From: Larix kaempferi
Lineage: Eukaryota; Streptophyta; Pinopsida; Pinales; Pinaceae
DNA: 64,000 nt
Assembly: GCA_027924585.1 (NCBI GenBank)
Contig: BSBM01000252.1
Coordinates: forward strand, 930,001 to 994,000
Direction of reading: 5' to 3'
The position numbers were made by a program, and so were the translations under genes. Position 1 is the stretch's first letter, and each line of letters opens with the position of its first letter. This document shows positions 47,788-58,480 of this stretch, piece by piece. The notes under the pieces are model-generated. The model searched no databases, had not been told where the DNA came from, and saw nothing but the letters and a program-made list of their open reading frames with translations.

Positions 47788-48735
47788 GACATGAAGCCCC
47801 TGAATCTACTACCCAATAATCACTAGTATTATCTAATGCAAGAATCAAAGCATCTTGTAACACATCACCTGCTACATTTGCTTCCTGGGTAGTTTCCTCC
47901 TGTGCATCTCCTTTCTTCTTTAGAGATCTGTAGTCTTTCTTCAGATGTCCTTTCTTTCCACAGTTCCAGCACTCTATCTTTCCCTGTCTGGACTTGGATC
48001 TGCCCGTTTTAGACTTCCCATGATTACCTTGGCTCTTTCCTCTCTCCTTTTGTCTTCCCCTGCTCTCCATGGTCAACGCATTACCTGATGTCTCACCTGT
48101 GCTTTTTCTTCGTATTTCCACGCTAAGAATAACACCAATAACATCATCAAATTTCAAAGTGTTTGAACCAGAGACAGAGTTACTTACAGCCATGACCAAG
48201 CTATTCCAGCTTTCTAGTAATGAACACAAGATTAGAAGAGCCTTAACCTCATCATTGAAGTCAACACTTACAGAACTTAGTTGATTTGTAACTGTATTAA
48301 AATCATTTAAATGATCAGTAACAGATCCACCTTCAGACATCTTCATATTAAATAAACGCTTAATTAGAAATACCTTGTTGGAGGCCGAGGGTTTTTCATA
48401 CATCTTACCCAATGTGCTCATCAACCCCTCCATTGTCGTTTCTTTTGAGATATTAAAAGCCACCGATGAAACCAAGCTCAGTCATATTGTTCCTAGAGCC
48501 TTTATGTCAAGAACCTCCCATTCTTCGTCCTCCATAGCCGCCGGTTGCTTTGCTCTTCCTCCCAACGGTATGAATAGATCCTTCTGGTACAGATAGTCCT
48601 CCATTTGCATCTTCCATAACTGGAAGTTTTGGCCATTAAACTTCTCGACCTTAAACTTTCCTTCTCCACCATTGCTCCCACTCGAACCAGAAACCCTAGC
48701 TTCCTGCTGGTTTATCTTCCAAATAGACCTTTGGC
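47684..48735 (-). pseudogene. copia gag and protease
   Basis: The minus-strand gag begins near 48720 (KINQQEARVSGS, then FNGQNFQLWKMQMEDYL). No convincing ATG remains at the usual place. A TGA at 48482-48484 interrupts the first gag block (ALGTI, stop, LSLVSSVAFNI); CGA to TGA is the likely change. The knuckle CWNCGKKGHLKKDY has Tyr in place of the last Cys. The protease motif WVVDSGASCHAT is intact. The frame is lost at about 47700 where integrase continues in the next frame. Confidence 0.85.
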
Positions 48736-48745
48736 TCTGATACCA
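48733..48745 (-). other. Primer binding site, copia element
   Basis: On the minus strand it reads TGGTATCAGAGCC, 2 bp inside the 5' LTR; initiator tRNA-Met type. Confidence 0.9.
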
Positions 48746-48747
48746 AT

Positions 48748-49248
48748 TGTTAGAAAAACAGGATTGCAGAGCAATAAGAATAAACAAAAATGCAAATATA
48801 ATCACACACACATTACAAGAGAGACATAGATATATCGTGGTTCACCCCAAGATGGGCTATGTCCACACTGAAGTTGCCAGTCCTTATTATTATACCATCC
48901 AGCAAAGTGAAGGGATACAACCTGCAGCACAACCGCTACACTTCCTCTTCAATGTCTCACGGACTCTCTTTCTTGATCTCGGAGATCTTTACAATGCATA
49001 AAACCTAATACATCAACCCTAGCCGTGTTACAATGTCTTTCTTTTATAAGGGAAATACAATGGAAAAATACTACGGGTTACCCAAAACCATGGGCCCGAA
49101 AACTGTTGGCGAAAACAGGCTGAAAAATTTTCTTCGGGGGCTACGCCCTCGGACCCCCTGGGGATCGTGTCGGGATCATAACCAGACCTGGGGTATAGAC
49201 ACAACTGAATAATAATATCTCTGAATCTGGATATCAAGATCCACAACA
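48748..49248 (-). repeat. 5' LTR of copia element
   Basis: About 501 bp with tgtt...aaca ends. It carries a minus-strand TATA box (49041-49050) and, downstream of it in transcript sense, the GTGGAC...GAACCACG motif at 48836-48875. A GC-rich block at 49064-49180 is absent from the other LTR. Confidence 0.85.
49041..49050 (-). promoter_or_regulatory. TATA box in copia 5' LTR
   Basis: cttttataag reads CTTATAAAAG on the minus strand. It is also present in the other copia LTR at about 42537. Confidence 0.5.
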
Positions 49249-49778
49249 ACCTTCATGAACTCACCCCTTTCTTGGACTAGCTTCCTTTTGGCTAGGGATT
49301 GGCATTAGTATTCATGGTCCTTCCATCACCGTTTTTATTTTATAAACTATAACGACAAAAATATTTGCTAAGCTATCTCTTCACATCATCTTTGATCCCT
49401 CATTGCTATAACCTAGCAATATTATCCTAAGGAATCCCCCTTGAGTTGGAGAAGAAGCAACCTAAAATATAGAGAGGTGGTTATAGAGTAACAGTTGATA
49501 ACGCCTAAGTTATAGTTGGACTAACATTGTTCTTTTGGGATTTAATCACACATACTAGTTTGAGTTGTAACATTTTGACATAGTTTCCAGAGATAAAACC
49601 CATTTTGTAGAAATATTGAACATTATGCTTCATGATATTTTGTGAGAGATTCTTATTACATATTTTTCTTTTCACATGATGACTCCATGAAGGGATGAAT
49701 CCCTTGTTCTTGTAGATTAAAGACATTGTTGGGTGTAGAGGTGAGCACACATCAATTTGAAGACTTTAACTATCATTT

Positions 49779-49791
49779 TGGCGACTCCATA
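49779..49791 (+). other. PBS-like site of gypsy remnant
   Basis: tggcgactccata resembles the primer-site region of some plant gypsy elements and precedes the RT remnant in the same orientation. The matching LTR was not identified. Confidence 0.3.
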
Positions 49792-50129
49792 CATTTGGCA
49801 TTTGGTATGAGGTATGTATATCAAATTTATCTTTGAAAACGCATGGCATGGGTTCCATGGTTTGCTAATCCATGTGACTTCTTGAGCATCCTAAGATCTC
49901 CCAATGAGAGCTATGATTCAAATTGATTTGATCATGTTGGGTTATTTCATGGATGTAAGGATTCAATGTTGTTACATCTCAAATCCTTTATGAAATATAT
50001 TGTAGATTTTAAGGTTGTTCATGAAGATATTCAGATATTGAATTTTGCATGTACCTCAGGAGATTATGCATTTGCATGGTAAGGAAATATTTGCCAAGGG
50101 GAAATAACCGTCATTGCATATTTTATTAA

Positions 50130-51282
50130 AAAAAATCTCAAGCATTCCATTTGTGGATGAACTATTGGATGAGATCCATGGTGCCAAACATTTCTCCAAG
50201 CTTGACATAAAGTTAGGCTATTACCAAATAAGAATCCAAGAAGAGGATATTCCCTAAATTTATTTTTGCATCCATGGAGGCTTGCATGAATTTTGGGTCA
50301 TGCCTTTTGGACTATCCAATGCTCTGACAACTTTCCAAACAATGATGGATGACTTATTCCATCCATAGTTGAGGAAGTTTGTACTTGTCTTCTTTGATGA
50401 TATCCTTGTTTACAACAAAAACTGGAACTTACATCTCAAGCACGTAGAGACGATATTAAAATTCCTAGAAGAGAATTAAGTACTATGCTAACAAATCAAA
50501 AGTTAGCTTTGGGAAAAGAGAAAGAATTTTCGGGCCATGTCATATTAGCAAAGAGAATCAAGGTAGACCCAAAGAAAAATGTGGCAATTAATGAGTGGCC
50601 TAGCCCTAAAACAATCACATCATTAAGAGGATTCCTAGGTCTTACATGTTACTACAGAAGATTTGTACGAAACTACGCACATATTGTGGTCCCGCTAACA
50701 ACACTATTGAACAAAGATGCCTTTAAATGGAATGAATATTGAAGCTTGTTTTAAAAAGTTGAAATCCTTAATGATATCCACTCATGTTTTGGTAGCCCTG
50801 AATTTCATAAAAGCATTTGTCCTTGAATGTGATGCTCCAGGAACAGGAATAGGAGCTGTGCTCAAGCAAGATAATCACAACATTGCCTTCGAAAGTCAAA
50901 TATTATAACCAATTGAACAAACAAAATCTAAATATGACAAAGAAATGTTGGCAATAATGCATGCCTTGGTCAAATGAAAACAATACTTGTTGGAAGCCAA
51001 ATTTCTCGTCAAAACATATCACAACAGTTTGAAGTATTCCCTAATCCATAATAACCTTTCATCAAAACAACAAAAATGGGAGAGCAAAATCTAGTTTTTG
51101 ACTTCGACATTATTTATAAGAAGGGTCAGGAAAATTTGGTTGCAAACGGATTATCAAGAAAACATGAAATTGATGCCACACTATGCACTATTTCAATTGT
51201 CATTCTCGAATGGATCTTAAAGGTTCAAAATGAGTATGTCAAAATCCTAGAGATAAGAAAGTTATGTAATGTACCCAATTAA
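50130..51282 (+). pseudogene. Ty3/gypsy pol remnant (RT to RNase H)
   Basis: Plus-strand gypsy pol fragment in several frames. Visible blocks are [17 protein letters not shown] (about 50200), VMPFGLSNA (50300), the catalytic FFDDILVYN (50391) and [20 protein letters not shown] (50625). RNase H blocks LECDAPGTGIGAVLKQ (50820) and KKGQENLVANGLSRK (51120) follow. At least five stops or shifts occur. Gag, protease and integrase are absent, so large deletions accompany the point decay. It is unrelated in detail to the intact gypsy at 5695. Confidence 0.85.
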
Positions 51283-51717
51283 AGATTATGAATATTAACT
51301 CCAAACTTCCAACATAAATTATATTGGTTTCCAATTTTATCCCAAACAGTGGATTTTATATGGTTCACTAGAATATGAATAATATGGATAATGGTGTGCA
51401 TCCCACAATGTATATTTTATAACCACTATGATGTGTTCAATAAAGTATGATATAGATTTGTAATACCTTTGAAATATCTCCTACCCAAAAATCAGAGCTA
51501 ATATATCATTTGGAACCTCTAAGAACCATTGGAATCAAATCTAGGAAAACTAGTTCAAAACTGCCCGCATAGAACACTGGATTTCCAACTCTTCACCAAC
51601 ACCTCCTAATGGGATTGAATTTGACCCAAACAGCTTTAGATGGACCCAAACACTCCCATTTTGAACACTAATGGACTTGAAAGGACTTTTATGGAAGCTT
51701 GAACACTAAAATTCAGG
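51283..51717. other. Unclassified DNA, no gene seen
   Basis: No recognisable frame. It was continuous with 58481 onward before element B inserted. Confidence 0.4.
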
Positions 51718-51722
51718 ATGAC

Positions 51723-53744
51723 TGTCATGTCCCAAATTTGGAATTGGGTCACAATGGCCTAATCACATTAGCCATATTCATTAGAGTTTGTAAAATTGAT
51801 GTTAAGGGTCAAATAATTGCCAAGGAGGAAAATTACTAGTTTCCTAGGTTTGGGGTGGAAGCTTTGGGATTTGGAATAAGGGAGATAATAAATGATGTTT
51901 AGACATTAGAAGGGTTCAAGTATTTAATAAATAGAGTGAATAAAGAAATTCAAGAGAAATCCTAGGTTACAAATGGTTTTGGAGACATATGGAGGATGTG
52001 GGACCCACACTAGCTTGATTTTTCATAATACATGGTATCTCTCTTTTGAAAATTCAAATTAATGGGAATGTGAACACTCTTGGGTGAGTTGGTAAGTCAT
52101 AACACATGTCATTGAGCATCTTAGGTTGAATTGGGAAGGATTGGTAACCTCCATGGAAGATAAAGAGTCAAAGTGGAAGTTTGTGGACACTTGGGCTAGA
52201 TTCCCTAGCCCCTATGACACCAATGATGAAGCATCTATGACAACTATGACAAATTGCAGACCTGACCTCTGACATCTGACCACTATGACATGTCATCCCA
52301 AAAAATAGGCTCAAGGAAGTCGAATTTGGGAGTTGGAGAAGCCAAAGAGACTCAAAATCGAATTTGGGAGAAGATGGAAGGTTGGAACTAGGAGACAAGT
52401 GGTAAATGTGGAATATTTCCTAAATGGAAATCTATTGAATCTATTGAGAGGATTTTGACCCTTAGAAGGCTAATGTTGGTTATAAAATGTAGAAATGAAG
52501 TATGAGAATATCTTTTGATCATTTGTAGAATTTGCAATTGCATTTGTGAAGAGGGAGAGCTAGTGGATGACTAGTTTCTTGCCTTAGCCAATTTCGAGGG
52601 TGAAAGATTCCCATCCAAGTTGGCAATTGGAAAGGCCATTTAGACCTTTCATTTGGAGCTTTAATGGAGTCTTTATTTGCAGGTTTAAGCTACAGGGCAG
52701 CTCATGGTTTCTTCTATTGCAGCTCGCTCCTTCAACCATTTCCAGTTTTGATGGCATATTCTTGATCCTTAAGGGAGGGCATTTTTGGTGAGCTATTGTA
52801 CTTTTTGGGGGAGCTTCTAATGCCCCATTTCTTTTGTAATATGAATTAAATACTCTGTTCTTCATCTCCAAAAATTTTCAGGTCGAAATTTCAAGTAGAA
52901 ATGTATAAATCTCATTTTTAATGGAAGAACAATGCCATTTCCCCACTACCTTGTTGTGAGCCAATGTATTGATGATGATTTCGAATGAATGGATGATTCT
53001 ATGATATATTTGTGATAAATATACTGCCATGGATGTATTATACAAGTTTCATGTCCTGTACTTGAGCATTTGAATCATTTTTACTCAGTTTAATTGCATT
53101 GGGAGAAGAAATAGTGCCATTTCCCCAAGGGTCGAATTGGTGATTTTTGCAGTTGAATGGGAGAGGGTGAGAACAGTTGTAATAAACCATTAATGGTGCA
53201 TATGAGACCTTAATAACATACTTAACACATTACATACCTATTTTCATAAATTTGATTGGGTTTGGAGGCATTTGGGAAGCCATTTTCAGTACTTACCTTA
53301 GGGGGATTTGAACCCCAAATTACTAGTAAAATTGCATACTTGGTCCAGAATCTTAAGAAAGTTTGCAGAGGTCTTTTGGTGGCCATATGTTATCCCTGAA
53401 CATCATATTCAATTCCTAATATCATTCATAAACATTCCTTGAATATTTGAATGCATTTGGAGTCAATTTGAGACCTAGAGACCAATACTAGTCAAAGGGA
53501 AATCACTAGTAAAGTTACCTACATTGACCAGAATTGAAAGAGTATTTGCAGAAGTGTTTTAAAGGTACAAAGGCATACCTGAAACACATATTTATGTTCT
53601 AATATCATTCATATACCTTCTCAGAATATTTGGGATCATTTGGGGCAAATTTGGGACCTAGAGATCGAAACTAGTCAAAGGTCGAACCAAGGAAAAAAGT
53701 GGAAAATTGCAATTTTAATAAAATTCCTAACAAGGGACATTACA
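51723..53744 (+). repeat. 5' LTR of element B
   Basis: Starts tgtcatgtccc and ends gggacattaca. It has a TATA-like ttataaaat at 52480-52488. Short frames inside it are not conserved. Confidence 0.93.
52480..52488 (+). promoter_or_regulatory. TATA box in element B 5' LTR
   Basis: ttataaaat is at the same relative place as in the other LTRs of the family. Confidence 0.5.
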
Positions 53745-53745
53745 G

Positions 53746-53757
53746 TGATATCAGAGC
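53746..53757 (+). other. Primer binding site, element B
   Basis: TGATATCAGAGC differs by one base from the copy in element A (TGGTATCAGAGC) and starts 1 bp after the LTR. Confidence 0.85.
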
Positions 53758-53810
53758 ATGGTCCTTGCACCTGTGTATTAGGTACATACATTCAAGAATA
53801 ATTGGCAGTC

Positions 53811-56573
53811 ATGTCTTACTATTATGATGAATCCTATGAGTACAATTCTTATGAGGAAAATGCATATGCTTATGAGCAATATGAAGCAGAATGTGAATGG
53901 TATGAGGAAGAGGTGCCATCATGCAACACTTCTTACAATTTCAAGAGAAATGAAGATTATTCTTATGACTTTAAATCTGATGAATGTGAGTGTGTCACAC
54001 CAACCAAGGATAATTCTATGATTGAGTTCCAAAGATGGAGAGCAAAATATAAAACCTTGCCCCAACAATATAAAAAATATCAAGAATATCTTGCTTTTAG
54101 CAAAAATACACAAAATGCCATGTCTTTTGAGTACTATGTTGAACATGTTTTTGAAAATAGGCCCAAAAATGAAGATGTGGAGTTAGTGAAGAAAGGTTTA
54201 TGCCCTTCTTGTAAAAAACCTTGGAGCGAGTATCATATATGTGTGCATGAAATGATGTCCTCCTTGAGGAGAGCTTTTGAGATTTATTCAAGAAGAGATT
54301 CCAAATATATTGATCCTAAGGAAAACAAGGGGCAAAATGCATCAGCTTGCTTTAAGGAGCAAAAGGAAGATACATCACAAGAGCATGAAGAAGATTCTAT
54401 TGAAAATATGGAAGATCATTTCGAGACACCTTCTAGCTTAGACATGAACCAAAGAGCATCTACTGATGGATGCTTAAACTATGAAGGAGTACCTACTGAT
54501 GGGTGCTCACACCTCTATGTTGGTGACATAGAGATCACTTTTGAAAGTGTTTCTACAAGTACAAGTTTCATTAAGCATGATAATGAAGACCTTGTAGCAG
54601 TTGAAGAAGAACCAAGATCAACTTCCCCATCACCACTTGAGCTTCATGAAGTTGGTCCAAGGAAAATTGAAGAAGATGAGGAGGTTCATTTGCAAGAGCC
54701 TCATTTTCTTGAAGGGTCCTTAAAGATGAATGAAAATAAGATCCAAGAGTCCCTCAGCATTCTCCATGACACTCAAGCATTGGTGTCAAATTCTTGTTGG
54801 AGAGCTACTTCATTGGAGGAAACATCCTTCCTTGAAGACATGGAGAAGATTCAAAGAGCAATGTGCCACATCAAAGGTAATTTCATGTCTTTGCTTTTTG
54901 ATAGAAACCATTTGTTTGAGCTTAATGAATTGTTACATGATGCATACTTGAAGAATAATGAGGATATTCATAAGCTCACCATTCAAAATGAGCAACTTCT
55001 TGAAAAGTTGCAAGATACTCGTTTTTCCTCCTATGTTTCAGATTGTCAAATGGTAGATTGTTTGGAGGATTCTCATGACATGGTGGATCATTAGAAATGT
55101 GAAAATTTGAATGTTCTTGATGTGTTTGAATATGAACTTGAAGAGATCCAAACACTTGATGTGGTGGAAGAGGAATTTGAATTGCCTCTTGATGAAGGTT
55201 ATGCAATTTTTAAAGAAGAGCATGATTCCTCTACATTGGAACCAAACTATGACAAAGAGTTCACACTTTTGAAGGAGCTGCATGATACTACCCATATGGA
55301 TCCTTCCCATGATGAAACTTCTATACTTTTTTATCATTTGGGTGATTTGGTTCATTCTCCTACATCCTACAATTCCATGTTTTGCAACATTAGTCTCAAT
55401 GAAGTATGGGTGAAAGGGTTCTTTTTGATGGTGCCACATGAGAAGTATGGAACTCCTAGATTTACTTTTTATGATGATATGGTTGGAGCACATTCTTATT
55501 CACATTTGCAACAACATTATTTGTCACTTTATGATGATGCAAATCTACATGGATGCACCTATGATATGCATTTGAGTCACTTGAAGACTCATGGTTTTTC
55601 TTGCTCAACATTTGATTCATTTGATGTTGGAGGAACTTCATCCAAAAATTGGGAGAATAGATTTATGATTGGAGAACATTTTTGTTGGCAGCCACATACT
55701 TTGTTATATTTTTATGATTATCACATTCATGGATGTATGGGTGAGACTCCTTTGAGTCATTTGAAGTCTCCTTGTTTTTTCTGCTCATTATTTGGTTCAG
55801 ATTTTAGTGGAGATTCTTCATTCACTTATTGGATGAAAGAATACATGGCTGAATATTTTGATGCATATCACATCCTTTTGGAGCAGCATTATAGGACATG
55901 GGATCCTCACCTATGTCATTGGAGCAGATTTGATTGGTCACTTGAAGCTTGTATGCACTTGGAAAATGGTGGTCTACTTGCTTGGAGGTATAAGCACTTT
56001 CATGACTCTTTGATGAAGCATATCCTTGATGTACATTTTCATTATGTTGTTATGTACTTTGATGATATATATTTGGTACTCATGATGTTTGGAAGAATGC
56101 ATACAAGAAAATGGGATCCAGGAATCTTCTTATCTAATGGTGTAGGTTGGAGAGCACTCTTAATTGTTGGGGTGCAATACAAGCAATGGGACCCTGGAAT
56201 AATTTTTGTCTCATTGGTTTCATTTTTTTGGGGGAAGCAAGCAGTAAGGGAGATGGATTCCCCACTTAATAAAGTGATTTTAATCAGAGTAGTGCAGCAG
56301 CAAGCATGGTGGTTCCTTTCTAAAATATTCATGGAAACTCAAAGACTCAAGGTTTGGCAATTTAATGGCAACTTCAAAGAATTATACAGAAAGCAGGTTC
56401 TTCAACACCCATGTTTGAAATTGCTTGAGGACAAGCAATATTGGGAAGGGAGGATTTTTCATGTCCCAAATTTGGAATTGGGTCACAATGGCCTAATCAC
56501 ATTAGCCATATTCATTAGAGTTTGTAAAATTGATGTTAAGGGTCAAATAATTGCCAAGGAGGAAAATTACTAG
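53811..56573 (+). pseudogene. Orphan protein of element B (920 codons, one stop)
   Basis: I do not recognise this protein. The start at 53811 is chosen because SYYYDESYEYNSY after it is shared with element A. The N-terminus is Tyr/Glu-rich. A C-x2-C-x7-H-x-C motif (CPSCKKPWSEYHIC, residues 131-144) has the spacing of the gag knuckle in the gypsy element at 5873. An acidic middle follows. Two repeats 60 residues apart (HGC at 580 and 640) share the pattern LSHLK, then F-x-C-S, then SS-x3-W. WDP occurs at 697, 768 and 793, and MYFDDI around 748-753. A TAG at 55092 (residue 428) is GAG in element A. The last 39 codons lie inside the 3' LTR. It is probably a gag-derived structural protein, by inference only. 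Confidence 0.7.
56443..56454 (+). other. Polypurine tract, element B
   Basis: gggaagggagga lies just before the 3' LTR and inside the reading frame of the orphan protein. Confidence 0.7.
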
Positions 56574-58475
56574 TTTCCTAGGTTTGGGGTGGAAGCTTTG
56601 GGATTTGGAATAAGGGGGATAATAAATGATGTTTAGACATTAGAAGGGTTCAAGTATTTAATAAATAGAGTGAATAAAGAAATTCAAGAGAAATCCTAGG
56701 TGACAAATGGTTTTGGAGACATATGGAGGATGTGGGACCCACACTAGCTTGATTTTTCATAATACATGGTATCTCTCTTTTGCAAATTCAAATTAATGGG
56801 AATGTGAACACTCTTGGGTGAGTTGGTAAGTCATAACACATGTCATTGAGCATCTTAGGTTGAATTGGGAAGGATTGGTAACCTCCATGGAAGATAAAGA
56901 GTCAAAGTGGAAGTTTGTGGACACTTGGGCTAGATTCCCTAGCCCCTATGACACCAATGATGAAGCATCTATGACAACTATGACAAATTGCAGACCTGAC
57001 CTCTGACATCTGACCACTATGACATGTCATCCCAAAAAATAGGCTCAAGGAAGTCGAATTTGGGAGTTGGAGAAGCCAAAGAGACTCAAAATCGAATTTG
57101 GGAGATGGAAGGTTGGAACTAGGAGACAAGTGGCAAATGTGGAATATTTCCTAAATGGAAATCTATTGAATCTATTGAGAGGATTTAGACCCTTAGAAGG
57201 CTAATGTTGGTTATAAAATGTAGAAATGAAGTATGAGAATAGCTTTTGATCATTTGTAGAATTTGCAATTGCATTTGTGAAGAGGGAGAGCTAGTGGATG
57301 ACTAGTTTCTTGCCTTAGCCAATTTCGAGGGTGAAATATTCCCATCCAAGTTGGCAATTGGAAAGGCCATTTAGACCTTTCATTTGGAGATTTAATGGAG
57401 TCTTTATTTGTAGGTGTAAGCTACAGGGAAGCTCATGGTTTCTTCTATTGCAGCTCGCTCCTTCAACCATTTCCAGTTTTGATGGCATATTCTTGATCCT
57501 TGAGGGAGGGCGTTTTTGGTGAGCTATTGTACTTTTTTGGGGAGCTTCTAATGCCCCATTTATTTTTTAATATTAAGTAAATACTCTATTATTCATCTCC
57601 AAAAATTTTCAGGTCGAAATTCCAAGTAGAAATGTATAAATCTCATTTTTAATGGAAGAACAATGCCATTTTCCCACTACCTTGTTGTGAGCCAATGTAT
57701 TGATGATGATTTCGAATGAATGGATGATTCTATGATATATTTGTGATAAATATACTGCCATGGATGTATTATACAAGTTTCATGTCCTGTACTTGAGCAT
57801 TTGAAGCATTTTTACTCAGTTTAATTGCATTGGGAGAAGAAATAGTGCCATTTCCCCAAGGGTCGAATTGGTGATTTTTGCAGTTGAATGGGAGAGGGTG
57901 AGAACAGTTGTAATAAACCATTAATGGTGCATATGAGACCTTAATAACATACTTAAAACATTACATACCTCTTTTCATAAATTTGATTGGGTTTGGAGGC
58001 ATTTGGGAAGCCATTTTCAGTACTTACCTTAGGGGGATTTGAACCCCAAATTACTAGTAAAATTGCATACTTGGTCCAGAATCTTAAGAAAGTTTGCAGA
58101 GGTCTTTTGGTGGCCATATGTTATCCCTGAACATAATATTCAATTCCTAATATCATTCATAAACATTCCTTGAAGATTTGAATGCATTTGGAGTCAATTT
58201 GAGACCTAGAGACCAATACTAGTCAAAGGGAAATCACTAGTAAAGTTACCTACATTGAACAGAATTGAAAGAGTATTTGTAGAAGTGTTTTAAAGGTACA
58301 AAGGAATCCCTGAAACACATATTTATGTTCTAATATCATTCATATACCTTCTCAGAATATTTGGGATCATTTGGGGCAAATTTGGGACCTAGAGATAGAA
58401 ACTAGTCAAAGGTCGAACCAAGGAAAAAAGTGGAAAATTGCAATTTTAATAAAATTCCTAACAAGGGACATTACA
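56457..58475 (+). repeat. 3' LTR of element B
   Basis: 2019 bp, starting tttcatgtccc (the expected TG is mutated to TT) and ending gggacattaca. Confidence 0.92.
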
Positions 58476-58480
58476 ATGAC

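Larger units (their letters stand above)
42243..49248 (-). mobile_element. Ty1/copia LTR retrotransposon, decayed
   Basis: Minus-strand copia element. The 5' LTR is 48748-49248; the 3' LTR is 42243 to about 44682 and is interrupted by a solo LTR. Both start tgttag. The pol order (protease, integrase, RT, RNase H) is diagnostic of copia. A primer site TGGTATCAGAGCC follows the 5' LTR. Coding is broken by three nonsense codons (48482, 46198, 45090), frameshifts near 47700 and 45470, and a 26 bp duplication at 44975. The flanking 5 bp are ctcca and cttca, at best an imperfect TSD, and the exact right end is uncertain by a few bases. Confidence 0.9.
51723..58475 (+). mobile_element. Element B: non-autonomous LTR element with long orphan ORF
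   Basis: 6753 bp with TSD atgac (51718-51722 and 58476-58480). The 5' LTR is 2022 bp (51723-53744) and the 3' LTR 2019 bp (56457-58475). They differ by only a couple of percent by eye, so it is younger than element A. The interior (2712 bp) is almost wholly one reading frame. There is no protease, RT, RNase H or integrase. The primer site and purine tract are in place. It shares LTR and protein with element A and LTR with the solo copy at 42566. Confidence 0.93.
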
